From Histomonas meleagridis (taxonomy: Eukaryota > Parabasalia > Tritrichomonadida > Dientamoebidae): a stretch of DNA of 64,000 nucleotides. The first letter of the stretch is position 1. Each line of letters starts with the position of its first letter. Below are positions 48,750 through 58,236 of this stretch, piece after piece. The notes beneath the pieces were generated by a model. It made no database searches and was not told the origin of the DNA. It saw only the letters and a list, made by a program, of their open reading frames with translations. Both the position numbers and the translations under genes were made by a program. The DNA lies in the NCBI GenBank assembly GCA_020186115.1, contig WSYJ01000125.1:62001-126000 (forward strand), given 5' to 3'.

Positions 48750-49064
48750 TTAAAAATCTTCAAAATCTAGTTTTTCTCTAATACCAACAATTTCAGGGAC
48801 TTCTTCTTGAACACATTCAAGAACACCATTTCTTAATGTTCCTTTTTTAGATGGACAATGTGAGCAAGCACCAGTCAAAGAAACCACCATAACTCCATCC
48901 TGGATATCTTCTAAAGTTATATCACCTCCATCCATCTTAATCATAGGACGGATTCTTTCTTCAACAATTTTGTCTACTTTTTCGAATAGTTTTTGAGTCA
49001 TGTCCTCCTTGCAAAAAAACCGTGAGAATAAGCTTGGAGTTGATTTACTTACAAAAGAAAGCAT
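48750..49064 (-). CDS. NifU-like (Nfu) iron-sulfur carrier, probably hydrogenosomal
   Basis: Nfu-type proteins carry and deliver iron-sulfur clusters. The 104-aa protein has a short Ser/Phe/Arg presequence MLSFVSKSTPSLFSRFF, lacking acidic residues, as in trichomonad hydrogenosomal precursors. Then a complete NifU C-terminal domain follows: VEERIRPMIKMDGGDITLED, GACSHCPSKKGTL with the cluster-binding CxxC, and ending IREKLDFEDF. It is single-domain and of normal length. It is divergent from CCT1, with 164 bp between start codons, and could share promoter elements. The mitochondrial-type Hsp70 at 61149 is another organelle Fe-S/import factor in this window. Confidence 0.9.
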   Translation of the reverse strand: MLSFVSKSTPSLFSRFFCKEDMTQKLFEKVDKIVEERIRPMIKMDGGDITLEDIQDGVMVVSLTGACSHCPSKKGTLRNGVLECVQEEVPEIVGIREKLDFEDF

Positions 49065-49228
49065 TTAATAAAAATAATGGTCTAAAGCACTTTTTTCATA
49101 AAAAACCAACTTTTGTCACTTTTGTTCGTAAAAACGTACGTTTTAGCGTTAGGAAACGTTTAGTAACGTCACTTTTGTGGTAAGAGAACGTTTTGTTTTG
49201 TCACTTTTGTGTTTGGCCACTTTAAAGG
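49065..49228. promoter_or_regulatory. Bidirectional Nfu/CCT1 promoter with three TCACTTTTG initiator-like words
   Basis: TCACTTTTG occurs at 49116-49124, 49169-49177 and 49201-49209, all on the plus strand. The last starts 28 nt before the CCT1 ATG. Trichomonad initiators fit TCA(+1)Y(T/A), so each is a plausible start site with a short 5' UTR. AACGTTT/ACGTTTT words (around 49155-49160 and 49187-49195) recur between them. Usage is inferred. Confidence 0.55.
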
Positions 49229-50860
49229 ATGATACCAGTTTCCCCAGGTTCTCTTAAACTCAATGGAGAAAGACAAACAGGTGAAACAGTTCGTGTTCAA
49301 AATACACGTGCTGCCATAGCAGTTGCTAATGTTGTCCGATCTTCTCTTGGTCCAATTGGTCTTGATAAGATGCTTGTTGATGATATGGGTGAAGTTACAA
49401 TCACAAATGATGGTGCAACAATCCTTCAAAATCTTGATGTTCAACATCCAGCAGGTAAAGTTCTTATTCAACTTTCTGAACTCCAAGATCGTGAAGTTGG
49501 TGATGGAACAACAACAGTTGTTCTTCTCGCTGCAGAACTTCTTCGTCTTGGTCAAGATTTAATTGATCAAAAAGTTCATCCAAATACAGTTATTGCAGGA
49601 TATCGTCGTGCAGGCCGTATGGCAGTTGCTTATCTTAAGAAAAATCTTTCTGTTGCCAACACAGGTCTTGATCGTGATATTCTTATCAATGTTGCCAAAA
49701 CATCAATGTCATCCAAGATTCTTCATGCATATGCTGATTTCTTTGCTAACATTGTTGTTGATGCCTGTCTTTGTGTCAAAGGAAAGACTAACAAATGTCC
49801 AGTTTCCAAGATCAACATTGTCAAATCACTTGGTAAATCACTTCCTGAGTCATCTCTCATTGCCAATGGCTTAGCCATCAATGCCACACGTTCAGCCGAA
49901 GCCATGCCACGCAAAGTTGAAGATGTTAAGATTGCGGTTCTTGATTTTAGTCTTTCTCGCACGCGTCTTCCAATGGGTGTTCAATTCCGTCTCAAGGATG
50001 CCTCCAAGCTCAACCAAATCCAACATGAAGAAGTTGAACAATGCCGAAAGATTGTTGATGCCATCATTTCTGCCGGCGCCAATGTCATAATCACATCAAA
50101 GACAATTGACGAGGCATCTCTAAAGCCCATGATTCGCCATGGCATCATTGGTATTCGCCATGTATCAGAAGGCGAAATTGCCGCGGTTGCACGTGCAACT
50201 GGCGCTACAATTGTTAAAGAAGTTGTTGATGCCGAAGGAAACACCAAATTTGATCCAGCATGGCTTGGTCGCTGCAAGTGTGTTGAACAAGTACCAATTG
50301 GTGACAATGAAATGATTGTAGTACGTGAAGCAGCTGCAGAGAACTCTGCTTCAATTGTATTACGTGGCCCTAACACATACACATTAGACGAAGCCAATCG
50401 TACACTAAGAGATGCATTAAATGCCATCAAAAGAGTCATCGAATCACATCATGTAACATCAGGCGGTGGCGCAGTCGAAGCCGGACTTTCAGTATACTTA
50501 TCAAAGGCAGCAACTAACTATGAAGGAAAAGAACAAATTGCAATGCTCAAATTCGCTGAGGCATTACTTGTCATACCAAAGATATTGGCGAACAACGCCG
50601 CATTGGATTCAATCGAACTCGTGGCAAAGTTAAGGGCAGCACATTATAAGGCACAAGAGAATGGCGAAAAATGTTTCGCTGCTTTGGATTTGGTAGAGAA
50701 TAAAATTAGAGACGGATTCAAGGACGGAGTTTTGGAGCCTGCAATGTCAAAGGTTAAGTCAATACAATTCGCAACTGAAGCGGCAATTACAATATTAAGA
50801 ATCGATGATTTGATCAAACTGAAACCTGATGAAAAGAAGAAGGACGATGACGATGAATAA
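49229..50860 (+). CDS. CCT1: Chaperonin TCP-1 subunit alpha (CCT1)
   Basis: CCT1 is one of eight subunits of the cytosolic TRiC chaperonin that folds actin and tubulin. The 543-aa protein is full length. ATPase motifs include [33 protein letters not shown] and the GGGAVEA loop. Alpha-subunit text includes [51 protein letters not shown] and the C-terminal [14 protein letters not shown], ending in an acidic KKDDDDE tail. It is intronless. Codon use is visibly more GC at third positions in places, consistent with high expression. The divergent Nfu gene lies upstream. Confidence 0.96.
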   Translation: MIPVSPGSLKLNGERQTGETVRVQNTRAAIAVANVVRSSLGPIGLDKMLVDDMGEVTITNDGATILQNLDVQHPAGKVLIQLSELQDREVGDGTTTVVLLAAELLRLGQDLIDQKVHPNTVIAGYRRAGRMAVAYLKKNLSVANTGLDRDILINVAKTSMSSKILHAYADFFANIVVDACLCVKGKTNKCPVSKINIVKSLGKSLPESSLIANGLAINATRSAEAMPRKVEDVKIAVLDFSLSRTRLPMGVQFRLKDASKLNQIQHEEVEQCRKIVDAIISAGANVIITSKTIDEASLKPMIRHGIIGIRHVSEGEIAAVARATGATIVKEVVDAEGNTKFDPAWLGRCKCVEQVPIGDNEMIVVREAAAENSASIVLRGPNTYTLDEANRTLRDALNAIKRVIESHHVTSGGGAVEAGLSVYLSKAATNYEGKEQIAMLKFAEALLVIPKILANNAALDSIELVAKLRAAHYKAQENGEKCFAALDLVENKIRDGFKDGVLEPAMSKVKSIQFATEAAITILRIDDLIKLKPDEKKKDDDDE

Positions 50861-51974
50861 AACTCATTTTGATTTGATAATATATAAATTAGAAAATACA
50901 TAATCGCAAATAAATACGGAACAGTTATTTATGAATTATTTTGAGATCTGCGTCAGGTTTATTGTGCATTGGTTAACTTATTTGCCATATGAACTACGTT
51001 TGTCGCAGAAAGAGCATTTTGATTGTATACTTTGTTGATAATTTTGTTTTTTAGCCATAATATGTTCGATTTTTTTTAAATATTTTCCTGATGTACTTTA
51101 TAAAGTTTCCGCAAAAAATTTGAGTTAAATTTCGCAAATTTATAGATTTTCTTATTCATATTGTATTTAATAAGATTTCTGGTCTTTTTCTTCGGTTGTA
51201 TAATTGTTACTGGTTTGATTATCATTTAAATCCATTTTATTTATATATATTTGTTTTTCACCGCTGTTAGACGACAGTTTTCTGGGTGGAAAAATCAGAA
51301 GATGATATTTATAAAAAAGATGATATTAGTCTAAAAAAATTACAATCAATTGATTTCGACCTGAGGTTTTAGCAATGATACCAGAAATAAACAGTAACAG
51401 CTCGACCATATTTCTTATTGTTTTTCGTTAAGGATATCGATAAGTAAACGGGTTCCTGCTAGCTTGTTGTCAATTTTATTTTCTGAGAGAAAAAGTGACA
51501 TTGTATTACAGAGAGCGGAATGAACCGGTAGTCATTGAATTGTCCACTATAAGGTATATTGGATTTGTATACATCACGGTTTTTTGAATTACTATTTGGT
51601 CATATGGAGTCATATAAACAATTCAAATTTATTATCACTTCACCTTTATTGATGTAAACCATAGAAAAAAATGCTATTCAAAATTGAATGAAAAAAATTA
51701 AACAAAAATATCTCGTCAAATATTTAGAATTTACTGACTAAAATATTAAAGATATTGAATACCATTAGAGTAAATTTAAAGAATAAATTATAAACATATT
51801 TTGACTAATTTTACTTCCTTATTACAAAATGAGATTATTAGCTTATATTTTATCATTTTTTAAACCAACAAAATTGTATAATCGAACTAAATAGATTCAA
51901 CAGACTCAACATTGTTAATGTAAAATGTTTCATTCATTTTGAACATATATAACAATAGAATATTTTATGCTAAT
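50861..51974. other. 1.1-kb AT-rich region, nothing recognised
   Basis: No gene, RNA or clear repeat is visible between CCT1 and the pogo-type transposase relic. A short direct repeat (AGATGATATT) occurs near 51300-51335. Confidence 0.45.
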
Positions 51975-53910
51975 TGTTCATTTAGCAATATTTTTCGTCC
52001 AAGTGGATTCTTTTGATTCCATTGGTATTTTCTATGATCAGATCTGGAACAGGTGTCAAAATTCCCCCCATTTTTTCAGTATATGCATAGAAAAATTTGA
52101 TATCACACTTCATTTTTTCTAGAAAATAAACTGGGTCAATGGTCGTCAAACTCCTATTATTTTCTACATCATAAACAAATTTCAAGGTTACCAGGCTTCC
52201 ATTCAAATGGTGATTATTTACCAAATTTCCATTTTGAATTTTGTCATATAATTCAGGAAATTTGATTTTTGAGGAAGTCTCCATTTCATATTGACTAGAT
52301 AAAAAAAATTTTTGGATTTAATGGATATAATCCTGAGGCTCTAAACCCGCTTTGAATATTATCAATTGAAGCAGCTTCTGATAATGCAGATACCAGACAT
52401 TTTATCATCATAATTCTTATAGCTTTGATATTCCTCTGAGTTCTATCAGTACCACCAAATAAACTTAGCTCATATTGCAATAACTTTTTCGTATATATTG
52501 TCTTCAATGGTGAAGCTATAGCAACATCAAAAGGCTGTAATAAATGAGAAGTATGCCCAGGAAATACTAATATATCAATCCCAAACATCTCAAATTATCT
52601 TGCAACATTATAATCGGACCTACTTGAATGTCCATCAACCAGCAATAGAATCCTCTGTTTTCTCAGTTCTGGTTTAAGCTGCAGTCTATAAATTTGAATT
52701 TCAGCTAAGAATGTATATGCCCAGTAAGTAAATAGTTTTTTGTTGGACCAACCTGTTGGTGATGTTGCAAAATGCCCAAGTTCTTTGAATTCTTCAAGCC
52801 CACTTAATATTTTTTTATCCTTTAGGTAAAACAATGGTTTCATACATATCCACTTGCAGATACCTATATACAAGCGATGATGTGTGGAAATACTGGACAT
52901 GATTCTGTAAGTGAGATTTTGCCTTGAGTTACCAATACCTTATATTTCTCTTTTGATGAAACCATAGTTTCATCCATGTTAAAAATTAATGCAGGATCCC
53001 TCTTTAGTAGGTGAGAATGCTTGGAAAAAAAGTCTTCTATTGCAACTTAATCACAAGCAATTCTTCTTAAAGTTTCCAATTCAGCAGCAAGATCCACACT
53101 TAGATTTTCTTGCTTTAGCCATTTTTTGATACCAAATTACATCATAATGTGTTTCTCTCACTCTCGTAAATATTTTTTTGCAGTTGCATATTTCCAATAG
53201 TTTTCTGGCTTTTTCAGCTCTCTCTTTTATGAGAGTTGTTGATATTTTCATTGCCTCACATGTTGACAAACAATTTATATCATTTTCTCTTTCATGAACT
53301 ATATCTATGAACTTCTTCATATCCGAATCAGAATAGATTGGCTCCCCACCTCCCTTTAAGTTTTTGTCCCAATATTTCCCACAAGCTGTTCTCAATAATA
53401 TTCGTCCAACCACTTAATCACCACATAATTTATGCTTCTCTCTTATTTGTGCGAAGGTCTTTCCAGTAAGTTTTTCCATGTAAATCATTACCTGTTTTGT
53501 AGAAAGAGTAGATTCGTTAGTCGATGCATTTATCAACTCTCGTATTAAATCGGTTGCACACTGAGGATTATTTATTATAAAGCTATTTAGCAGGGCAAAC
53601 ATTTCCGTTCTCTTCTCTTGCTCTTTTTCTGTCTCCTTATTAGAAGAAACATAATTAGAAACAGGATTTGGATTCACAAATTGGGCAAGATTTGGATGTT
53701 GAGAAAGGATGCATTTATTAATATCTGGAATAAAACTTCTATCATTATTATGTGTGCTAAGAGGCTTGTATTGTGATATTTTGAGGTTGCGAACTTGAAA
53801 AATAATTTTGATCATTTCCAGATCTTTTCCCAAGATCTGGAATAAAACTTGTGTTATTGTTATGTGTGCTAAGAGGAGCTTGTACTGTGATATTTTGAGG
53901 TTGCGAACTT
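51975..53910 (-). pseudogene. Degenerate pogo/Tigger-type (DDE_1) transposase
   Basis: Minus-strand frames give an N-terminal Asn/Ser-rich region, a helix-rich DNA-binding segment (STKQVMIYMEKLTGKTFAQI, MKISTTLIKERAEKARKLLE), then FNMDETMVSSKEKY with the first catalytic Asp, ILLLVDGHSSRSDYNV with the second, and HTSHLLQPFDVAIASPLKTI. The last is the conserved third block of pogo/Tigger/jerky transposases. A C-terminal tail follows (51982-52284). Stops and shifts at about 52290, 52590, 52910, 53080 and 53414 break the frame, so it is dead. The N-terminal end carries a 112-bp-period internal duplication. It abuts ankyrin units at 53911. Confidence 0.78.
53723..53910. repeat. Imperfect direct repeat (74 and 76 nt, 112-bp period) in the transposase N-terminal region
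   Basis: Copies at 53723-53796 and 53835-53910 begin ATCTGGAATAAAACTT and end GAGGTTGCGAACTT. On the minus strand they encode SSQPQNITVQAPLSTHNN-type text with FIPD. Between them CCAGATCTT-TTCCC-AAGATCTGG (53817-53839) forms a 9-bp hairpin. Confidence 0.85.
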
Positions 53911-54222
53911 ATGGAAATTTAAATTTATATGGATATTATTTAAATTTATTGACGCAGCACTTATGTTTGCATCTGATAATAATCATATAGAAATAGTTAA
54001 ACTACTTCTTGAACAAAAAGGAATTGATATTAATACTAAAAATATTTATATATTTTATTTAATATTTTTTTTAATATCATGAATTTCAAAACAATGTTTG
54101 GAACTTATTCAAATAATTTAATACAGCACTTATGAGAACATGTTATAAAAACCATACAGAAACAGTTAAATTACTTCTTGAACAAGAAGGAATTGATATT
54201 GAAGAATTTTTAAGTTTATAAT
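53911..54222 (+). pseudogene. Two ankyrin units with the fixed-spacer architecture
   Basis: Units are 53954-54043 (AALMFASDNNHIEIVKLLLE onward, exactly 90 nt) and 54123-54222 (TALMRTCYKNHTETVKLLLE, ending EEFLSL with a TAA at 54220-54222). The spacer is 79 nt (54044-54122), with TTGGA at 54098-54102, exactly 20 nt before the second unit. The first unit is likewise preceded by ATGGA (53929-53933) and exactly 20 nt. The array is cut at 53911 by the transposase relic. No start is available, so it is a fragment, but each unit is stop-free. Confidence 0.65.
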
Positions 54223-55038
54223 CTACATATCATACATAATGTAGAAAAAATTCATATCTAAGTAATCGAAACATAACATTTTGTAAAAACAATCGATCGC
54301 GACTCGTGAATGCTAAAAAATATGTGTAGGCTTGTTTTTTCTTGGTATAAGTAAAAATTTAATGCGAAAAATTAACTTTTTTTTATATGAAACAAAAAAA
54401 TTAATAGAAAATTTTTGTTCTATTATTTTGCTCAAAATGTTCAATTGGCAGGGCATCAAAATCATTTTGCTCATGTAAAACAAATTTTGTCTTGGATGGT
54501 ATGTAAAGCCTACAACTTAGAGTTACTTAAAATATCCGTCTACAGTGCAGATTCTGCACATTAATAGGCTTCTAAAAAATCAATAAACTATATTAATAAC
54601 CATTCAGCTTTGTCATGTTTGAAAAATGATTTTTTGCTTTAGAAACCAAACCCACACAAATTAAAAAACAAATTTAATTAAAATATTATTTATGAAGCAT
54701 GGTTAAAACGCAATTACTTTTGTCTTTAATGTGTGTTAAAGCTTTGCCAAAAAGATGTATCAAAAAATTCAATCCTTTTTCCTCTTTCCCGCATGTAACT
54801 CCTCCAAAGAAAGGATTTTTTAAAGTCCATTTTTTTCTGATGTACTGTATTTTCATGAACACCTATAAAAGACCTTGCAATAATCATTACTTTTTTAACA
54901 AAACAGAATTTACATTGCTACTTAATATAAAGAAAAAAAAAATATTTTTGTTTTATTTATAACTATTCCAAGTTACAACTTAAGTGACTTTATTGACAAT
55001 ATAATTTTATTAAAAGAAAACTTTTATTTAACATAAAA
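54223..55038. other. AT-rich intergenic region
   Basis: No recognisable gene. A plus-strand 87-aa frame (54699-54962) lacks family features or a signal peptide. Confidence 0.45.
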
Positions 55039-56368
55039 CTATGCATTTAAATGCATGTTAGCTATGTTTTCAGCGATATCATCGAACATCTGCTTCACGT
55101 TATTACCAGTTTTTGCACTTATGGTGTAGTACTTCGCCTTCATTTCATTTGCTTTTGTTTCTCCTTCTTCATCAGTCACCACTTTATTTTCTAAGTCATT
55201 TTTATTTGCGCATAAAACAATCAAAGGATACAAGGTTATTTTTCTAATTTCGTTAAAATGTTTAGTTATATTCTTAAAACTATTTTTATCATCAACTGAA
55301 TAAACAATGATGAATAATGAAGTCGCAATACATTGCACCACGCGAACATTAACATCATTTGTTATATCCAAAATTGATATATTAAAAGTTTTTTCATTTA
55401 CTGTAATATTTTTAATGCCACTAAATGTTGACGTTGTCGGAATATGATTTTCATCGAATTTATCATATAGAAATCGTGATATAATCGAAGTTTTGCCCAC
55501 ACCAGAATCACCGAACAAAACGATTTTTAATTTTTGTGGATTTTTATAGATATTCGAATTTATTATTTTGCAATTTATTCGTCTTTGAATAAATGGACTT
55601 CGAAAAATCTCAGAAGTAGTTGGGCGGTTTGATGGCTTAAGAGATAACATACTTGAAACAAGTTCACGTAATTCTTTGCTATATTCATTTGAAATTGGTT
55701 TATATTTGCCACTGAGTAAAAGTTTTTTATGTATTGAAAGTGAACCTGTATAAGGAAATGCTGGTTTAAGCGTGCACATTTCATATAAAACACACCCAAG
55801 TGCCCAAATATCAGATTTAAAATCATACTGTATGTTTCTTATAATTTCTGGTGAAATATATTGCATAGTTCCAACAAATGATCCGCATTTTTCATTAAGA
55901 GTTTGAAGGATTTTGGATGCACCAAAATCACCAATCTTAATTATGTTATCATCCAAGACAAAAATGTTTGCCGGTTTGATGTCGCCATGAATAACTTTGT
56001 TGGAATGAATATAGTTTATACCAAATAACAATTGAATAAAATAAAATAGAACTTCATCTTCTGGCATTTTTGCATTTGACTCAACAAGATTCCTTATCCT
56101 ATCTGATAAATCACCTTTATCAGCATATTCCATAATAATATTAAAAAAATCTCCGCTTTGATCAAATTCAATAAATTTAATAATGCTTGGATGGTTCAAT
56201 TTCATAAGAGTAATGAGTTCATTTTGTATGGCACTTAATTCATCTTGACTCAAATTTTTCGAAAAAAATTTTTTCTTACAAAATATTCTCCATTGGCGTT
56301 AGTTACTTTCTGAATTATTACATGAGATCCACCCCGATTTCATTAACTAATTGGTATTTATCATCCAT
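55039..56368 (-). CDS. NEK-like kinase fused to a Rab/Ras-like GTPase domain, with two 5' frame breaks
   Basis: The start is MDDKYQLVNEIG (ATG at 56368). One base is missing in a G4 run (about 56333-56336; adding a G gives NEIGGGSHVIIQKV) and one in an A/T run near 56263-56275; after that the frame is open to 55039. The kinase shows HGDIKPANIFVL (HGD instead of HRD), IGDFGASKIL, GTMQYISPEII and DIWALGCVLYEM. The GTPase part (last ~190 aa) has an intact P-loop GDSGVGKTS, a T in the switch I region, ILDITNDVNVR in place of DTAGQE (no catalytic Gln), CANKNDL and ISAKTG. Same domain order as the protein at 19639. FKBP12 starts 131 bp away, divergently. Confidence 0.82.
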
Positions 56369-56433
56369 TATGGAAAATGAACACAGTAATAAAAATGCCC
56401 ACTTGTGGGCATCCAGAAATTGTGTTTGGATGA

Positions 56434-56443
56434 TCACTTTTTG
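56434..56443 (+). promoter_or_regulatory. TCACTTTTTG initiator-like word upstream of FKBP12
   Basis: It matches TCA(Y)(T/A) and closely resembles the three TCACTTTTG words upstream of CCT1. It lies about 57-66 nt before the ATG at 56500, between the two divergent start codons. Confidence 0.4.
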
Positions 56444-56499
56444 ATAATACTTTGAAAATTGAATTGATTTCAAAGCATTCAAATTTGAACACTTTTGCA

Positions 56500-56844
56500 A
56501 TGTCTATCCAAGTTACTGGAGACGGAAAAGTTACAAAGGATATCATCCGCGAAGGATCTGGACCAATTCCTCAAAGAGGACAAAAGGTTCAAGTTCACTA
56601 TGTCGGAACATTAACAAATGGGAAGAAGTTTGATTCATCAAGAGACCGCGGAAAACCATTCGAATTTACAATCGGAAGTGGTGTCATTGCTGGTTGGAGC
56701 CTTGGTGTTGCTACAATGAAAGTAGGTGAGCTCTCTAAGTTCACAATTGCAGCTGATTATGCATATGGAAACCGTGGATTCCCTGGCCTTATCCCACCAG
56801 GCTCAACACTTATCTTCGAAATCGAGCTTTTGAAGATTCTCTAA
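56500..56844 (+). CDS. FKBP12-type peptidyl-prolyl cis-trans isomerase
   Basis: FKBPs isomerise proline peptide bonds and bind FK506/rapamycin. The ATG at 56500 gives 114 aa (MSIQVTGDGKVTKDII); an upstream extension begins only with TTG. The FKBP fold is complete: VQVHYVGTLTNGKKFDSSRD, PFEFTIGSGVIAGWSLGVAT, KFTIAADYAYGNRGFPGLIP and LIFEIELLKIL. Active-site residues Tyr (HYVG), Phe/Asp (KFDSS), Phe (FEF), Val/Ile (GVIAGW), Trp and Tyr (YAYG) are in place. No signal peptide, so cytosolic. Divergent from the kinase-GTPase gene. Confidence 0.96.
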   Translation: MSIQVTGDGKVTKDIIREGSGPIPQRGQKVQVHYVGTLTNGKKFDSSRDRGKPFEFTIGSGVIAGWSLGVATMKVGELSKFTIAADYAYGNRGFPGLIPPGSTLIFEIELLKIL

Positions 56845-56963
56845 AGAAATTTACTAATTTCAATATTTGTTTTTTTATAAGAATCAAGACATTACTCCTA
56901 ATTTTTAGAAAAAGATATTAGGAAAATAATTTTACTCATTGAATGCTTTTTGAACTTCTTTTT

Positions 56964-57893
56964 TTATGATTCAGAATGTGTATAACTATAAGAGTAATCA
57001 CTTAGGTCAATTGGTAGCGGTTTATTAATCTCTGAAGAAGAAACATCTTCAACTTTCTTTGGATGCACTGGAAGTCCATCATATTTCTCAGACTTCTTCA
57101 ACTCGAAGAAGTATAGTTGAAGAAACACACGATAGAAAGCAAAAACGAGTACAGATAATGAAGGAGATGTAAACCCACCATTTATTTTTTCACAAATTAA
57201 GTTGTTAAGGAAAAGTTCAATTAAAAATGTCCCAATTAAACATAATCCTATTAAAATTAAGTAAATGAAACATTTGAATAACCCTCTAAAAATAACAACA
57301 GGAATCATTCCTAACAAAAAGAATAGTGTGCAACCTAATGGATAAATAAAACCTAATAATACTATAATTAATATATTTGGTTTTAAAATGTTCAAAGCAA
57401 AAATAGATCCAATACCAAGCGATAAAATAAATGCAAAAATATCAACACTGAGGTTTTCATTTGGTATAACTTGGATATCAATAAGAGTTATAATTAAAAG
57501 TAAAGTTTGCGCTGTATTTACCAAGCAGCCTCTGGCAATTAATAAATAATGCTGAATAGGTCCATCTGAAGGAAATATTGACACTGAAGCAACCCAGCAA
57601 AGTATAGACAATCCCCAAAATACAAGATTCCCTCTCCATAAATGCAGACCACGTGATTTTCTTTGTTTCTTATATTGTACAGGAATTCCTTTGAGAAATC
57701 CAATAAAAAATATGAGAAATAATCCTACAACACTTCCAAATATCAAAAATGTAATATCTGCAACAAGAAATCCACCAATTTTCTTTTGAATTATAGGGCA
57801 ACTATTATCTTCAAGTTGCTCATTTAAACGACAATATCTAAAATTAGTTTGATTACATAAGTAATTTAATGCAGCTTCAAAATCAAAATTCAT
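56964..57893 (-). CDS. Multi-pass membrane protein of unknown function
   Basis: The 309-aa protein has an N-terminal hydrophilic segment with four cysteines (YLCNQTNFRYC, SCPII). About seven hydrophobic helices follow, beginning ADITFLIFGSVVGLFLIFF and continuing through LVFWGLSILCWVASVSIF, TAQTLLLIITLIDIQVI, FAFILSLGIGSIFALNIL and NILIIVLLGFIYPLGC, then CFIYLILIGLCLIGTFLIEL and SLSVLVFAFYRVFLQLYFF. A Ser/Tyr-rich cytoplasmic tail with SDYSYSYTHSES ends it. The layout (extracellular N-terminus, seven helices, Ser-rich tail) is compatible with a receptor-like protein such as the trichomonad GPCR-like sets, but no diagnostic motif is seen. G-alpha at 12.4-13.6 kb makes a receptor idea attractive, not supported. 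Confidence 0.7.
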   Translation of the reverse strand: MNFDFEAALNYLCNQTNFRYCRLNEQLEDNSCPIIQKKIGGFLVADITFLIFGSVVGLFLIFFIGFLKGIPVQYKKQRKSRGLHLWRGNLVFWGLSILCWVASVSIFPSDGPIQHYLLIARGCLVNTAQTLLLIITLIDIQVIPNENLSVDIFAFILSLGIGSIFALNILKPNILIIVLLGFIYPLGCTLFFLLGMIPVVIFRGLFKCFIYLILIGLCLIGTFLIELFLNNLICEKINGGFTSPSLSVLVFAFYRVFLQLYFFELKKSEKYDGLPVHPKKVEDVSSSEINKPLPIDLSDYSYSYTHSES

Positions 57894-58236
57894 CTTAAAT
57901 TTTTTTCTTAAAAACCAACTTCCTTTTTAAAAGCTAGTTTTAAATAAAAAAATTTTATTTAAAATGCCAAATTATTTTTAACTTAAACCTTTTTTATTTT
58001 TTTTATAAGAGGAACCAATTTTCACGATATATAATAAAAAAATTAAATTAACAATGAAATAGTATATAATAAAATCGACTTCTAATTTAAATTAAAATTA
58101 ATGAAAACTTTTCTTTAAAAAGATTAGTAATTAGAAGCTATAATTAGAATAATAATCCAATTTCTACATACTTATTATTTAATGAAAACTTCAATGCGAA
58201 AGTATTTATTAAACAAAATTATATTATATAACATTT
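57894..58236. other. Short AT-rich intergenic stretch
   Basis: Between two minus-strand genes; nothing is recognised. Confidence 0.5.
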
